DNA of 64,000 nucleotides from Populus alba (taxonomy: Eukaryota; Streptophyta; Magnoliopsida; Malpighiales; Salicaceae), in contig NC_133293.1 in assembly GCF_005239225.2 (NCBI RefSeq), positions 14,414,333 to 14,478,332 on the forward strand, in the 5' to 3' direction. Positions within the stretch are counted from its first letter, which is position 1, and the number at the start of each line of letters is the position of its first letter. Made by a program: the position numbers and the translations under genes. Positions 50,955-63,820 of this stretch are shown here, piece by piece. The notes below the pieces were generated by a model. The model was given only the letters and a program-made list of their open reading frames with translations. It was not told the origin of the DNA and did not search any database.

Positions 50955-53103
50955 TGTTTCTAAATTAATAAGATAGGATTTTACAACAAAGCCCTTGGAG
51001 GCTTAAAAGTTGGAATAAATGAATAAGGGGTATTTATGGTAATTGAACAAAAATTGATAAATATAAATAGGAAGTAAAAAAAAAAAAAAAAAAAAAAAGG
51101 GAAAGTGATCTGAAATTAGAGAGCAGAACCGTGAGAGAGAAGAGAGAAAGAAGAAGAAGAGAAAAGAAGGGAAATAAGGGAAAAAGGAAGAGATTTGGAG
51201 GAAATAAGTGGAAAAGGTAAGATTTAGGTTGTTTAATATGTATAATATGTTAATTAAGCTTTAATTTCAGTTTTGATGAATGTTAGGGTTTTGAGAATTT
51301 GTGTTTTGGTTTAAATTGATGAATTAAATTGAAGGTTAAGGGTTGATTGTTGTGTTTAATTGATGATTTAGTTGATTATGGAAGATTGTGATAATTTTGA
51401 GTTATGAATTGTGTAAATGGTGAATTTGTGTTAGAAATCAGGGATAACAGTAGTTGATCTGTTGAAATTCTGGGTTTGAGGTTGAAGATGACGAAAATTC
51501 AATTTGGTCCCTCAATTTCCGAAAATTACAGTTTAGTCCCCGAACTTTGGAAAATTACAAATTGGTCCCTGGAGCATATTCCGAGATTCTGAACAGAATA
51601 ACATATGAATTATGGACATAATTACTGTATAGATAAGATAATTTCAAACTTTCAATTTAGTCCTCCAATTTGACAAAAAGTACGATTTGACCCTAAAAAA
51701 TTTAGTAAAATTTCAGAATGATCCCTGAAGCATAATGATACATCCTGGGCAGAATTGAGGATTAATTGAGGTCAGAATTTCAGTATATTCATGGATTTAT
51801 GACAAATTTCAGTTTGGTCCTCCATTTGATAAAAGTTACAATTTGGCCCTAAACTATGGAAAAATTCCAGATTAGTCCCTAACTGTAATATTAGCTTTTG
51901 CAGATTAGTTTGATGAATAATTAAGGGTTACTTAGTGAATTATTATCAATTTTATTAGTTGTTTTTTATTATGGATTAGATTTTGGGAAAAACCGTTAGA
52001 TTTTGGGTTTTTGAGAAAATTAACTAATTAATTTAAAAACATATTAGGGCTATGGAATACACCCTTAGTTAAGTGTATTAAATAGGTTAAATGCTCTTTC
52101 GAGTCGTTTTTGAATATGTCTCCTTTGTATTCAGATAATCCTGATATTCTACCGGCAGGACGTCAGTAGAATTTCCTTCGGTTTCAGCTTGTGTGTGTTG
52201 TTTGCTTTTGAGTCAGGTGAGTGGATAATTTTCCATATGCATGAGAAATACTATAAATATTTGATTTGTTAATATGAATTGGATCATGCTTCTTGATAAT
52301 ATATATTGATTATCATCCTTGTTATGATAAAGCATGATCAATTATTGAATCTGAATTTTTGATATGAACCAGTATGTATTTTGAAGTGAATTCTGAATTG
52401 ATGCTCCTCATTTGATTGATGTCATGAGTTGAGCTTTGAGATATGAATATGTTTGTTTGATTATGATTATGAACCTATGGTATGTCAGTCAGAATACCCA
52501 TGCTAACAGGGTAGTGTTAGTCTTTGTGCACATCGTATCTGAACCCTAGTTGGTCGGGGGAGACACCAACCTGTGTGGACTGATCATCCAACAGTACGGA
52601 GCCTCATGCTCATTGCATTTTGATTTTCTGACGAGTTCTACCATATGATATTCTTGTTATGGCCTATTTGATAAACCTTCGTATAAGAACTAAAGCCATA
52701 CTTGTATATATATTTCTCATTGCTATATTACCTCGTGTGTGTATATTGAACGTTATCTACTCACTGAGTTGTTGAACTCACCCTCTCATTATTTATCATT
52801 TTCAGGCTTATAGCTTGATAGCAGGTCACTTTTGTTGAATCTTCCGAACCTGCTTTTTGGTTGTAATTTGTACCTTCCTTTTATGTCAAGTTAGTGCTCC
52901 AAAACTATGAAATTATATTAACTCTTGTATTAGACAATCGAATTATGTTATGAAGTTAGTTTGTTGTTTATGCTGCGTTGAACAACTCTGATTGAGTTTT
53001 GAAGGATAAGATTGTATGTAAGTTTGGGTTCGCATAGGTTTGGAACCTTGGAGGGGAACCTTGCCTATGTGCCGGTCATGGATCCGGGATTCGGGTCGTG
53101 ACA
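50950..53103 (+). repeat. Right LTR of the gypsy element
   Basis: Same start and end as the left LTR. By eye the two differ only by single-base length changes in short runs, for example near 51032 (tattta against tatta), 51172 (gaaataa against gaaaataa), 51442 (aggga against agggga), 51697, 51964 and 52044, plus the long poly-A run. Confidence 0.96.
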
Positions 53104-53108
53104 GCTCA
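53104..53108. repeat. Target-site duplication, right copy
   Basis: GCTCA directly after the right LTR, identical to 43691-43695. Confidence 0.93.
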
Positions 53109-53815
53109 GCTGGCCCTGCAGCTACAATCCCTTTGAAGATGTATCCATCTTTAATCTTAAAATCAGCGAGTTATTGTTCAAGTGATTTATCATAATTCAT
53201 ACTACTAATGGTTTGCATCTTTTTTGAACCGACAGATGCATCACTCTTGAAATTGCTATTATTTCTTGAGACTCTGCTGTTCATTTTCCTTGCAGTGAGA
53301 GGAGCATATGATTTGAGCAAGGGATCTTCACATGCACCGGTTCTGTCCATGAGACGGGCTATGTGACCTCTCTTCATCCCAAAATGAGAGGAGAGATCCC
53401 CAGTGCTTAGGCTAAGAAGCTCAGGCAAACATTTCCCAGAGGCCTCTAGCTTATCTCCATATTGCAGCAGAGCACGATCATGCAGGTATGATCTGATTTC
53501 CAACGCATCCTCGAGTAAGAGAGAGAATTAGAAGTTGATAGTTTATAATGAGATGGGTCAAATTTCGACATGTTCCACTAGTTGACAGTGAAGAAGCCAA
53601 TGTTTGTTAAATAACAGATTTTGATCAAATGAAAAGCGAGAAGCAAATTATAAGTAACCAACCTTTTGCTGCCGTGTCATGTTCATTGCATCTGTATCCT
53701 CTGAATTCATAATCTTGAAAGTCGGAATATCATCTCAACCTTCTTCCAACAACGTTGGAAGCAAGTCCTTAAAAACTCCATTACCTACAAAATCCTCCAC
53801 TGAAAAGGAAGCCAT

Positions 53816-55177
53816 TTTCCTCAGCAGCAGAGGATAGTGTGCTCTCCTGTTGCTGAACGGGGCCTGGATGAACAAGCTGGTGTTGTCGTCCTCAAATATA
53901 AAATACACACCTTGAGTGTCTACTTGGACAATGTTAATGACGAAACATGGATTGGCATAAACCTTTTATACAAGTTTTCAGATTAAGCTCAACACACCTG
54001 CCCTTGTTGATGAAAATATTTTATAAAATCTCCTTACACCGCACATTGTCCAAGTAAACACCTTGATTGACCAAGTGTTTTGATACCATCAATTATAGTT
54101 ATTTTGTCTTTTTGTATAGCATTGAACTCCATTTCCCTGTCCTGTTTACACCAACATTTGCAATCAGGTGGTACATGTCATGAGAAAGTATGCCATATTA
54201 GACAGAGAATGGAGGATAAAGTACAAGAGGTAGAAACAATGTGAACACTAAGAACATTGCTTGGAGACGGTCAAAACATTGCCATGGAGATTGAGAGAAA
54301 GGAAAATGAAGCGGCCCAGGAAGAACCCAAGCAGTGGACGACGATATAATATTAAAATTATAACAGAATTGACCCACGGTGGTGGTGGGTTTTCCTTTGC
54401 TGGCCGTAACCCACCTCATTTGAAAAGTGAAACTTTGTGCCAATGTTGCGTTTGTCCAATGTCGTCCAATGTCGTAGGATGTCTTTCAAGTGACGTGGAA
54501 TTTTTATTGGATTTTAGAATTTGCTCCTGAAAATCAATAAAAAAAAGCCGTTCGCTACGAAAGGTATGAACCATTGCTTTGTGTGACTTGGGAGACATAC
54601 CTGTGCTTCAAAGCCAATCGCCACTCTTTTCTTGAATTACTTTGGGACAGTTTGGAACAAGAAGAGCGAACGATTGAAAATTTGATGATGGCTTCTCAGA
54701 TGCCTTCTTTTGTAGATCTGGTTCAGTTGTACCGGATGTTCAAGCATCCATTCTTGTCGAAACATCCGGTTTAGCCATACTTGATGTTTTTGATTTGTTA
54801 ATACGGTAAAGGCATTTCAAGACCAGTGCCTTTGAACTTTCCCAGAAGCACTTGAGACACCACCAAAATCTCTCTTTTTTTTAAATAAAAGGCAAGCCCC
54901 AGCACCTTTTTTTTTTTTTTGAATGAGATGAAACTACATCTCACATGCTTTCTCTACATTATCTCTCATCTTTTCAACTCTACCAAATGTAAAAACAAAT
55001 AAATAAAGAGAATAAAAGATTTGGCTATTCATTAATGATTTCTTAGCATTCCCTAGCCAACACTGAATACTTCACATGATAACAACCCAATGCTTGATGT
55101 ACATTTATCATGATGAGATCACACTCAAAACCAGAACTTGTTTGCATTCAAAAGCAGCAGTATATTACACTAGGATT
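53816..55177. other. Former promoter of the peroxiredoxin-like gene, spacer, and 3' UTR of the U-box gene
   Basis: Short open frames at 54261-54774 have no recognisable product. A poly-T run lies near 54909-54920. The last 150 bases are probably the 3' UTR of the minus-strand U-box gene. Confidence 0.5.
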
Positions 55178-58100
55178 CTACATGGTATAGTGGGAAGTAG
55201 GGAAATCAGGCATCTTATTCAAATGCCTTAGGATCTTCTCAGCCATCTGCCTTGTATCAATATCTCCATGGTGGAAAGCACTGACCAAAGTGGCAGGTAG
55301 CAACCTGTCCTGTGATATATCTGAAGCAGGCCTTTTCCCTCCTTTCAGCAAGAATCTATCAATTAACCAGAAGGATTTTTGCCGCAAACCTTCTCCCTTG
55401 TGCTCTTTCACAACGTTCAGAACATGCTGCGTGGCATTCACTTCACACAACATGCCAACACTCTTGTCGACATCGACTTTGTCATCTAACAAAGTACATA
55501 TTGCTGACAATGCAGCTTCAACAACCTCAGCATTCTCGTGGTCCAAACATGCCAGCAATCTCTCCACTGCTTTTGCATCAACTAAGCAGAATGTGTTTTG
55601 CGAGGAACAAGCCCCTCTATGGACCGGGCAGACTGGTAGTTTTCTCTTCTTTGACGAACCAGAAAATAGGAATTTTAGTGGGTAGAAGTGTTTCAAGAAC
55701 TTGGTTTTCTTTATTTCTGGTGGTTTTGATAGACTTATCGATTCCAATGAGAGATTCTCCAAGCCAACTGCTGCAAACCTCTGAACTTCATCACTTGATG
55801 TTTTCATGAGCATTTCTGTAAGTACTGAGGTGAAGTTGTAGTTTCTTGCTAGAAACAGAATTCGAGGTTCGTAAAGTGTGGTTGTGAATCTGACTAGAAT
55901 GCCCACAAGTCCTTCTAAGTAAGGAATTGCATACCTGCTTGTTCTTATACCAGTTCTTTGGATTTGATTGATTTGTTGCAGGATTGCAGGGACTGTGTTC
56001 TTGCTGAGAAGAGCGAGATTTAGTGTCAGGCTCTGGTGGGGGAGTTTAGCAAGAAATGTTGCTGAAACTGCCTGCTTCTGTGTGATTCGGCCTGTTTCAT
56101 TTTGGCCAATGATTAGGTTCTCAGGTTGACCTGCAGTTTTGCATAGTCTCTCTGCTATAGAGTGTCCCATGTAAGGTATGAGCGCTATGAGTAGCTTGAT
56201 TGCTACGATCCCAAGTTCTTCATGGGGATTATTGAGGAGTTCAACCAGGGTGTTGCTTGCTTCAATCTCTTTGACCATGGAGACAATGGTGCCCATTGAT
56301 TTGGGAGACTTTGTCAGGCACAAAAGAACTCTAATGAGATTGATGTTGAGTTCAACAGGAGTGGAAAGTTTGATCATGTCAATGATGTTATACAGAACAT
56401 AGTCTGAAGCTAATCCGTGAGAATTTACTTGGAGGTTCTCAAGGTCGATCCCAGCCTCAAATATATTAGCAAGTATTGCAGCAGCTTCACCTTTTGAGTT
56501 AATTGGTTCACCATTGATTCTTCGAGTGAGCATCTCTTCAACCATGATTTGAATAATTCCAGAATTTGCAAGTATTTTGGCGTTAGGATGGTAGGATGAA
56601 ATCTGTGCTAGAGCTTTGAATGCCGCTGTTCTGGTCATAGTGTTTCCACTATGCACCATTTTGATGAGAGCAGGAGAGGCCCTCTCAGCCACATAAGTTT
56701 TGCTGTCATGTCCCAGTGCAATTTCCCCAAGGTATTCTGCCATTTCTGTCTGCATCTCCTCAGTACCTGTTTATTTTGAATCTTCATTGACTTTGTTGTG
56801 AGAGCATATTTATTTGTATGTACATAAGGAAATTATTTTTTATTATTTAAACCATCCAGAAAAACCAAGTCTCTTGAATTTGTTAGCCGCTATCTTCAAA
56901 AAAAAAAAAAAAAAAACTCTTCTGCCATTCTGTACTTGCTATGTTTATGGTAGAGTGTGAGAGCATTGGAAGTTACCTTCAGTGAGATGCTTTAGAAGGG
57001 GTTCCAAGAATCCATTTTCCACCATCATCTTGATATTTTCTGGAGACCTCTCTAGATTCCTTAAGATTTCGTCAGCTGTTTCTGAAGAGAAGGCATCGAC
57101 AGACAGATTATATTTAATTCTGATTAGCATCAGAATTCCTCCAGGAACTGACCCAATCTTTTCCCATAATGATTGGGACCTTGATATCTCAAGTAATAAC
57201 TGTAATGCCGCATGCCTTATGGGCCGGTGATCAATTGACATCATCCTGATTACTGTTGAAATGTCAACCATTTCAGAAATCACCATCTGCACAAAAAATC
57301 ACCGAAGTTGAGTTATAATTCCTGAAAATTTCAGTGGCTTATTTCAAGACAAAATTGTATTCACTCATATTTAGATTCAATTCAGACCAAAGAGAACAAT
57401 TCGAATTACTGAAGCTTCTTTGAAAGTTTCAGCCATGGTTTGGTCAATTATGGTAGTCTTGTAGCCAAATAATTGCAGGTGAGGTTCCTTACAGGCCAGT
57501 GACTGATTCACATCAAAGCCTCCCGCCAAGGGAATGGCTTAGTGGATTATGAGTTGGCCATTGATTAGCAGTCCTTGCGCAAAATAGGGTGGAGAAATTT
57601 AGGTTTGTTGTTGAAATTGATCAATTTTTGAACCAGATGATATTAGCAGGAATTGGTAACCAAGTAAAATTCTCCTTTTCTACATCGCTCCATTCTCAAA
57701 ATTGTGAGAACGGAAACATACCTGTGACTTCAAATTTCCTCCAGATGACTTGCTAAGAACATGACAAACGCCCACAAACACACACATACTCTTATCCTTT
57801 TCTTTTATTTATGATATTACGTAAAAAATTTAGGAAAGAAGAGCTGAACCTTGGAATCATCGTCCTCTTTGGTCAATTCTCGTAATAACTCCAGCGCTTC
57901 ATAGATAACATCTCCATCTCTGTACTCCAGAAGCTTAAAAAGCAATGGAAGTATTCCAGCATTGTGAACTTGTATCTTGTTATATTGTTTCCTTTTGCAA
58001 ATTTCTTGCAAATCTCTTATTGCTTCAAGAATCATACTTGGTGAAGCGGACAAAACTAAAGCTGAACGGGAACATTTTATCCTTGCCACTTCATTTCTTT

Positions 58101-58992
58101 CTTTCCATTCCTCTATTGTGGTCTTCAGAGCTACGTTTGTCCTTAGAACTCTACTCAACAGCTTCTTCCCTGTAATTGGGCAGAAAATTTCTTCTGAGTT
58201 CTCGGACTCTTCCAACCACTTGGTAATTGCTTTCCTATCATATGTCTGTCCACTTTGTATGGTAACTGGATCATCCATAATCTGCTTTGTTAACGGACAG
58301 AAGAAAGTTTCATACATTGGCTCTATGTACTCGGTCATCTTTAGCAATGATGTTGATGAGCTGCTGCTGCTGCGTTTCCTTTGCCTGTTGAGACTTGTGG
58401 GTTTCTGGATTTCTATGAAGTGTGGGGTATTTAAGAACCGGGAATTATCTGTGGACACTTCAAGACTGACAGGGTAGAGATCTGATTCTACCATTATAGG
58501 TTCTTCGTTTAGTTCCTCCTCCGAGAAAGACTTGTGTGGATCCAGCTCTTTGGTCTGCAATACTTGGCGTTGGCCAACTTCAAAATGAGCACTTCGCATT
58601 TCATTTGAAAGAGCTTGGACAGCAACTTCTGCATATTCTTGGTCCTGAAATGTTGATGAAGGTATCGAGCTCAAGCATTCGCCCATGTCTTCTATCACCC
58701 TTTCCAGCAGTGATATGGTGCTTTTCAATTCAGAATCAAAATTTGAGTTGGTGCCTCTTTGACATTTGTTTACAAGATCCTTGGCATCAGTGATGCTTCT
58801 GGATAGGGATTGAAGGATCACCATTGCATTTTTCGGGGTGTGCTCAGTTGTCCGCAACTCCATTATGACTGGGAAAACACGGTAGAGGTAGCATCCAATT
58901 TCAGCAAAGCTTTCCTTTTCTTGTTCTATGCAAGTTACAGATTCAATGATCTCTGAAATTGATGTCAGCAAGGATTCAACAACACTAGCCAT
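55178..58992 (-). CDS. U-box/ARM-repeat E3 ubiquitin ligase, PUB43/44-like, 1013 aa
   Basis: Three exons on the minus strand: 57850-58992, 56977-57286 and 55178-56766, joined GT-AG in a single frame of 1014 codons including the stop. Start MASVVESLLTSISEIIESV at 58992, preceded by a probable leader intron. Residues 1-220 are a helical U-box N-terminal domain with a Ser run (about 208-215). The U-box is at about 229-300 (FFCPLTKQIMDDPV, GQTYDRKAITKWLE, CPITGKKL), which binds the E2 enzyme. The remaining 700 residues are armadillo-type repeats (AAILANIFEAG, VGLENLSLES, ALSAICTLLDD) for substrate binding. It resembles Arabidopsis PUB43/PUB44 (SAUL1), plasma-membrane-associated ligases involved in senescence and immune balance; the role here is inferred. 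No defect is seen. Confidence 0.92.
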
Positions 58993-60727
58993 AGCAGTTG
59001 AATCTTTGCTGAGCTGGAGAAACCAAAAAAAAAACAAGAAGAAGAGAAGATTACCATACCTCTCAAGATCAGATGCTTTTTTTTTTTTTTAATTTGATTA
59101 TCAGCATGAAACTTCAATTAAGAGCTTAGGAACTCAATTCAAGATTAGGTAAATTTGCAGATTCCATTTAAGCAGGACACTGAATTTAGAGAATATTCTC
59201 AACCAGATAATAGTTTAAACTTACCCAAAATAGGGGGGAAAGAGAAAAACACAATCACTTCGATCCCATAGCATATTCATTTTGAGAAAACATGCAAATG
59301 GAGGTAGGATGTCAAAGAATTTCTTCTATCCTTCTTTTCAATGAATGAAAATAGGACAAGCATGCTCTGGTGCTTTACTGACATTTTAATTCCTTAAAAT
59401 CTTAAGTTTCTTCTAAGTGATTATGTTGTCCATGGTTCTGGACTTGTTGCACAAATTGTGCTTCAAAACAAAACAAACGTAACTAGCAGAAGTTTAAGGT
59501 CACAAGATTGATGTGCCTGTAAAAAAAAACCTGAATTTGATAGCAGACTAGTATTTTTTGACACCAAGTGGATGAACAAATTTGGCAGGCTACTCCCTCT
59601 TTTGTTTGAAAATGGAATTTAGAAGCCAAAATATCTTGAACTCTTTCCACCCAACTCTAATCCTGCGAACCAGATCAAACGCAGTGGTGTATGCACATGG
59701 AAGTTGATTTGAAGCTTAATTCAGTTCAAACTTTTGAGGCTTACTCAAACTTTTAAATACTAGACAGAAGCAAGATACAATTGACAATCACATACCGACA
59801 TCGAAACAGAGCTACCACTTCTGATGCCTTCCAGGTTCATACACTTGACCGGTCTCTACTTGGGTAAGCAGCAACTTAGTCTTGTTGTAGAAGGCATCCC
59901 AGAAGACAATATATTTTATCGATGAACAAGTCTCTGATAGCTTATTTATACTATTGCTAATCTTACCAGCAAGTTATTTACGTTCGCAGAATGCTATAAT
60001 TTACTGGCCAACTCCAACGACTGAAATATAATAATACGTATTTTGGAGTGTGACAGTATCCTTTCTATATCGATGCTTGAGATAAACAGCTTGTCAAAGT
60101 AAGCTCATAGAAAAAGAAGACTCAGTCAGCTGACTGTATTGGGACATGGGGTGTTGACAAATTACATGTAGTTTGGTTTAAGGTTACTATCCGACTTTAG
60201 CAGGTAACTTTCAAGATGTAAGCTTCATGGATCGGTATTTGTTGCAAACTCAATATGCATTTTCTCAGTCAAGTAGACCTCTCTATTTCCAGATGCTGCA
60301 GCGTTAAGTAGAATCATAATTTCATTGAAGTCGGAGATGATTTTATGCTGTTATGGCAGATATATTTGCTTTTAATCTGCCAACTTTAGTACATTCAAGG
60401 TACTGATTTGATCATGCCGGCACTCTTCTGATCTGATGTTTGGAGAAGGATTGGCCTTTAAAAAAAAAAAAAAAGACTTGCTGCTGGGGATTAAACTACT
60501 GCTTTGACTTTCAGTACCGTGTAAAATTTGTTAGTGGTAGGATTAGTCAATGTACCTGGTTATATTTTATGAAACTCGTTGAATTCAATGTGATTCAGAT
60601 TAATTTACTTTTTCTCTCGCACGTCATGGCAAAAGATAATCCCTTTCTTTTTCCAGAATTTGTAACTAATTGGGTTAAGAGGCATCTGCACACAGCGAAC
60701 AGGACAAACAACTGTCCTTTCAGAGAC
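58993..60727. other. Leader and promoter of the U-box gene, then spacer
   Basis: A leader exon on the minus strand probably lies near 59760-59850. The remainder is non-coding as far as can be seen and gives way to the start of transporter similarity at about 60728. Confidence 0.45.
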
Positions 60728-63700
60728 CAAAAAGCTAGTTTTGTAACTGTGTTGATAAGAATGCTAGCAAAGCACTGATCAATGGCGCTGGGATCATGGC
60801 ATTGCCTGCAACCATGAAGGTGCTTGGATTGGCCTTGGGATTGGTTTGATAGTGTTTGTTGCTGTGCTCACTGACTGTTCTGTTGAGATGCTCTTAAGGT
60901 GTAGTAAGGCGGGAGACTTATGGTGGGCTCATGGGTGATGCATTTGGGAATGTTGGGAGAAGAGTGCTTCAGCTTTTTGTGATGCTTAACAATGTCAAGG
61001 TCCTCATCGTTTACATGATTATCATTGGTAAGCGTGCGTAACTGCATATGAATCTTGATAATTATGAATTTTGCATTTTAATTCGTGGGTTTGAGACAAT
61101 TGTGTGAATTACGTGCTTCACTTTAATTTAGTCTTATGGTTAAGAACAGAGATATCTCAGATTGAAGTGGCTGTTATTTGCTGATGTCTACGAGGGTGTC
61201 TAAGTTTATGGGGCGCATCAGTGTGCGTAACTGCATGTGAATTATCATTTTTTGCTAATCATGCTTTTCCATTTCTTTTGTCGTTTGGAGATTACCATGT
61301 AAACTGGGTGATGCAGTTCCAGATAGTTTTGCATACGAGTAGAGGAGTCAGTAGGCAGTGTACTAATTATTAGCTAAGCTATTAGAAATGTACCAATTAT
61401 CAGGGATCTGGACCTAAATAACTGATTGCGGATTGAATTTTCTGATGTCAATTATATGTTGCGCCATCAAACTCCTAATTTTGGAGATGCTAAATGGAAT
61501 AGGATTATAAATAACATGTACTATTAAAGTGCTTTTATTTTCAAAACCCCCCAAAATTACAAACATAAAAGCTGGAAGCTCTTAGCAATAGTGAAGCAGT
61601 GCAGCTGACAGCATGTGATGGCAGCTGTAAAATTGCAATACATGCCTAAAGTTGCTGAGCCAAAACTTCAGTGGGAGATGCTGCTGGAAAGTCTGATTTC
61701 CATAGCAAGAAATTCTTGTGGTTGTAAAATGCATTTTGTTTCTCGTCTTCTTTCCAACAATTAGACAAGTTCAAATATTCTTACATGTTTCAATGGTTTA
61801 CATGACAGGCTGATGTGTTGTCTGGAACATCCTCGTGTGGAGTTCATCATGCTGGTGCATTGGAAGAAACCACTGGTGGAATGGCCGTGCCTTTCTTCTT
61901 CTTTTCATTACCCTTTCCATATTTTCTCCACTGGCATGTTTCAAGCATTTGGGCCAGTACTAAATAATGCAGTCATTTTTTTCTATATAGTGCTTAGATT
62001 TATAAGAAATCGATAGCACAAACCTCTTTGTTGTGTAGCGCTGATGGTTTCTTTCAAATGAAAGCAGATTCGTTGAGATACACATCTGCCCTAGCTGTTG
62101 CACTAGCAGTTGTTTTTCTCGTTATTACTGCAGGAATCACTGCGGTTATATTGGTTAATGGAAGTGCTAACATGCCTAGGTGCTTCCAAATATTGCCGAT
62201 ATCACTTTATTTTGGAGTGTCTTCACTGTGGTTCCCATTCTTGATACAGTATTCATCTATCATTTTAATGTTGGGTAGGCTGATCTTCATATCCTCTAAA
62301 TTGCTTGGCCTGTGGGTTTGATTTGGGCACATTAGTAACATCCTTTTGGCAGATGTGTAGAAGTAATTTCTTTACCGGTTCTTTCCATGAAAATTGGTCG
62401 AAAGATGCCAATTGCCCCCGGGGATAGGGAGTGACTAGGCTTATCTGGGCTCTTCTGTCTATTCTCCAAGACCAGGTACTTGACAAGTAGCTATTTTTAG
62501 GACTAACAATTTGATTCCTTAGTAGCCATGCTTAGAGAATAAGAATTACTATGATAGCATGACGAAAATTTTGTGTCTTGATTTCTGACATTAGTGGATG
62601 GGAAGGCTTATACTATAGCAAACTCCATCTTGTATTTGCTAGCATTTGTTATGCATTAGAGTATGGTTATAAGGCCTCAGATGCCTGGGATCGGTACTTT
62701 CTTCTCCCTTTTCTGCAGTGAGGAGAGAAGCTGACTTAAATGATCTTCAATATTTTGACTCAAGCTAAGCATTCTGTAGTTTACTTGCATTCGAATAAAT
62801 GAATTATATTATGGAAAACCTCAATAAGAAAATACATCTTCTGCAGTTCATACTATTGAAAATGAGCTTGAAGTTTCCTCTATGATACAGCTAGTTGTGT
62901 AGACTTCATTAGCTCTATGCTCAGCTGTCCATATAATGACAAGCCTCTGTGGCTTCCTCCTATTTGGTGACTCAACCCTTGATGATATGTTGGCCAACTT
63001 CGACACTGACCTTGGCGTTCCTTACAGCTCTTTGCTCAATGATATCGTTTGCATTAGCTATGCTTTGCATCTCATGCTCGTTTTCCATGTGATCTTCCAT
63101 CCACTGCGCCTAAATCTGGGTGGTCTTCTCTTTCCTTCAGCCACGCCATTGGTTTCAGATAACGATAGGTTTTCATTAATCATCACAGCACTCATTTCTC
63201 TCATCTTCTTGGGTGCAAACTTTATACCCAACATCTGGGTTGCTTTCCAGTTCACTGGAGCAACTTCTGCAGCTTGTCTTGGATTTATTTTTCTAGCTGC
63301 CATTGCTTTAAGGTGAGTAATTTCACTCTAGCTCGGAGTTGTGATTACGCGTATATATAGTTTGGATTTCAGAACAAAAGAGGAATAAATTTCACATTAT
63401 AGTGTTTATAAATATTACATATGAAGGCCTTAAAACCTCTAAGATGGGATTCTAGTGCATTGAATTTTTTTTTTCATTTTTCTCCAAGCATGTGAGCACA
63501 TTTATCTTGGTTGGTGGGTCTGATTCTATGTTGCCTACCATATATCCCAAATTCGTATCCATTTCGAAGTTTCAGTGCACTTTGATTGCATTCAAAACTA
63601 AAAGCTGATTTTGCTTCCAATTTGTTAGGTGGTCTATCTAATATCTTGTTCATTTGTTGGTTCAAACCTACGATCTTTCAGAGATCCCCATTTCGCAGCA

Positions 63701-63820
63701 GCAAAGAAGGATAAGGTCATGTATGTCCTCGTTATTTTTCTTGCTTTATTCTCAAGTTTGGTGGCCATATACAGTGATGCTTGTGCTCTATTCAGAAGAA
63801 ATCCCTCTCCACGTGCATGA
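60728..63820 (+). pseudogene. Decayed AVT6-type amino acid transporter gene
   Basis: Conserved blocks of the vacuolar/SLC38-like AVT6 family occur in order: KASF near 60728; GAGIMALPATMKVLG at 60790; LIVFVAVLTDCSVEMLLR at 60848; YGGLMGDAFGN at 60917; NVKVLIVYMIIIG to a donor at 61027; ADVLSGTSSCGVHHAGALE at 61809; WNGRAFLLLFITLSIFSPLA at 61879; DSLRYTSALAVALAVVFLVI near 62071; NIADITLFWSVFTVVPIL near 62191; HTIENELEV near 62852; MTSLCGFLLFGDSTLDDML to AAIALR ending at 63313; and KKDKVMYVLVIFLALFSSLV to the stop at 63818-63820. The reading frame changes at least four times, TAG at 62900-62902 interrupts VV/TSLALC, residues are missing around ALEETTG, and no proper start is found. The long 62936-63313 exon is intact. 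Some frame changes could be sequence errors, but not the nonsense codon. Confidence 0.85.

Larger units (their letters stand above)
43696..53103 (+). mobile_element. Complete Ty3/gypsy LTR retrotransposon, chromovirus (Tekay/Del-like), 9.4 kb
   Basis: Bounded by two LTRs of about 2.15 kb that begin TGTAATG and end TCGTGACA, with a 5-bp target duplication GCTCA. It has a primer-binding site matching initiator-Met tRNA, a polypurine tract, and gag-protease-RT-RNase H-integrase in gypsy order. A chromodomain-like end (VKVKWKGHSREEATWELED) places it among chromoviruses, and the long LTRs and motif style suggest the Tekay/Del lineage. LTR copies look almost identical, so insertion was recent. The coding part is broken only by one- or two-base length changes at homopolymers. 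It lies inside an exon of a peroxiredoxin-like gene on the opposite strand. Confidence 0.96.
42520..53815 (-). pseudogene. Peroxiredoxin-like 2 (AAED1-type thioredoxin-fold) gene, decayed and split by a retrotransposon
   Basis: Without the insertion the exons on the minus strand are 53663-53815, 53509 to 43486 (interrupted by the element), 43066-43173, 42669-42989 and 42520-42573. The first part (MASFSVEDFVGNGVFKDLL, then ALEIRSYLHDRALLQYGDKL) is a plant-specific N-terminal region. The rest is the AhpC/TSA-like fold with CIMCRAEAHQLY, RYWGGVVLFDRSM and FGDWAPVAEVIDIC. Defects: TGA at 53735-53737 where Trp is expected; TAA at 53171-53173; TAA at 43131-43133; one base short in the T run near 43120; a splice acceptor with TG instead of AG at 42990-42991; and the 9.4-kb insertion. 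With the element and one target copy removed, AGPAE and LRACGCVQPPPVVD join in frame. Several lesions are substitutions, so decay is real. Whether a second intact copy exists is unknown. Confidence 0.88.

Noticed and set aside
54261..54774. Overlapping short frames upstream of the peroxiredoxin-like gene
   Set aside because: No motif and no splice chain; probably old promoter DNA.
55290..55809. Two plus-strand frames of over 130 codons
   Set aside because: Antisense to the ARM-repeat exon of the U-box gene; codon pattern belongs to the minus strand.
57977..58477. Plus-strand frame of 166 codons
   Set aside because: Antisense shadow of the U-box exon.
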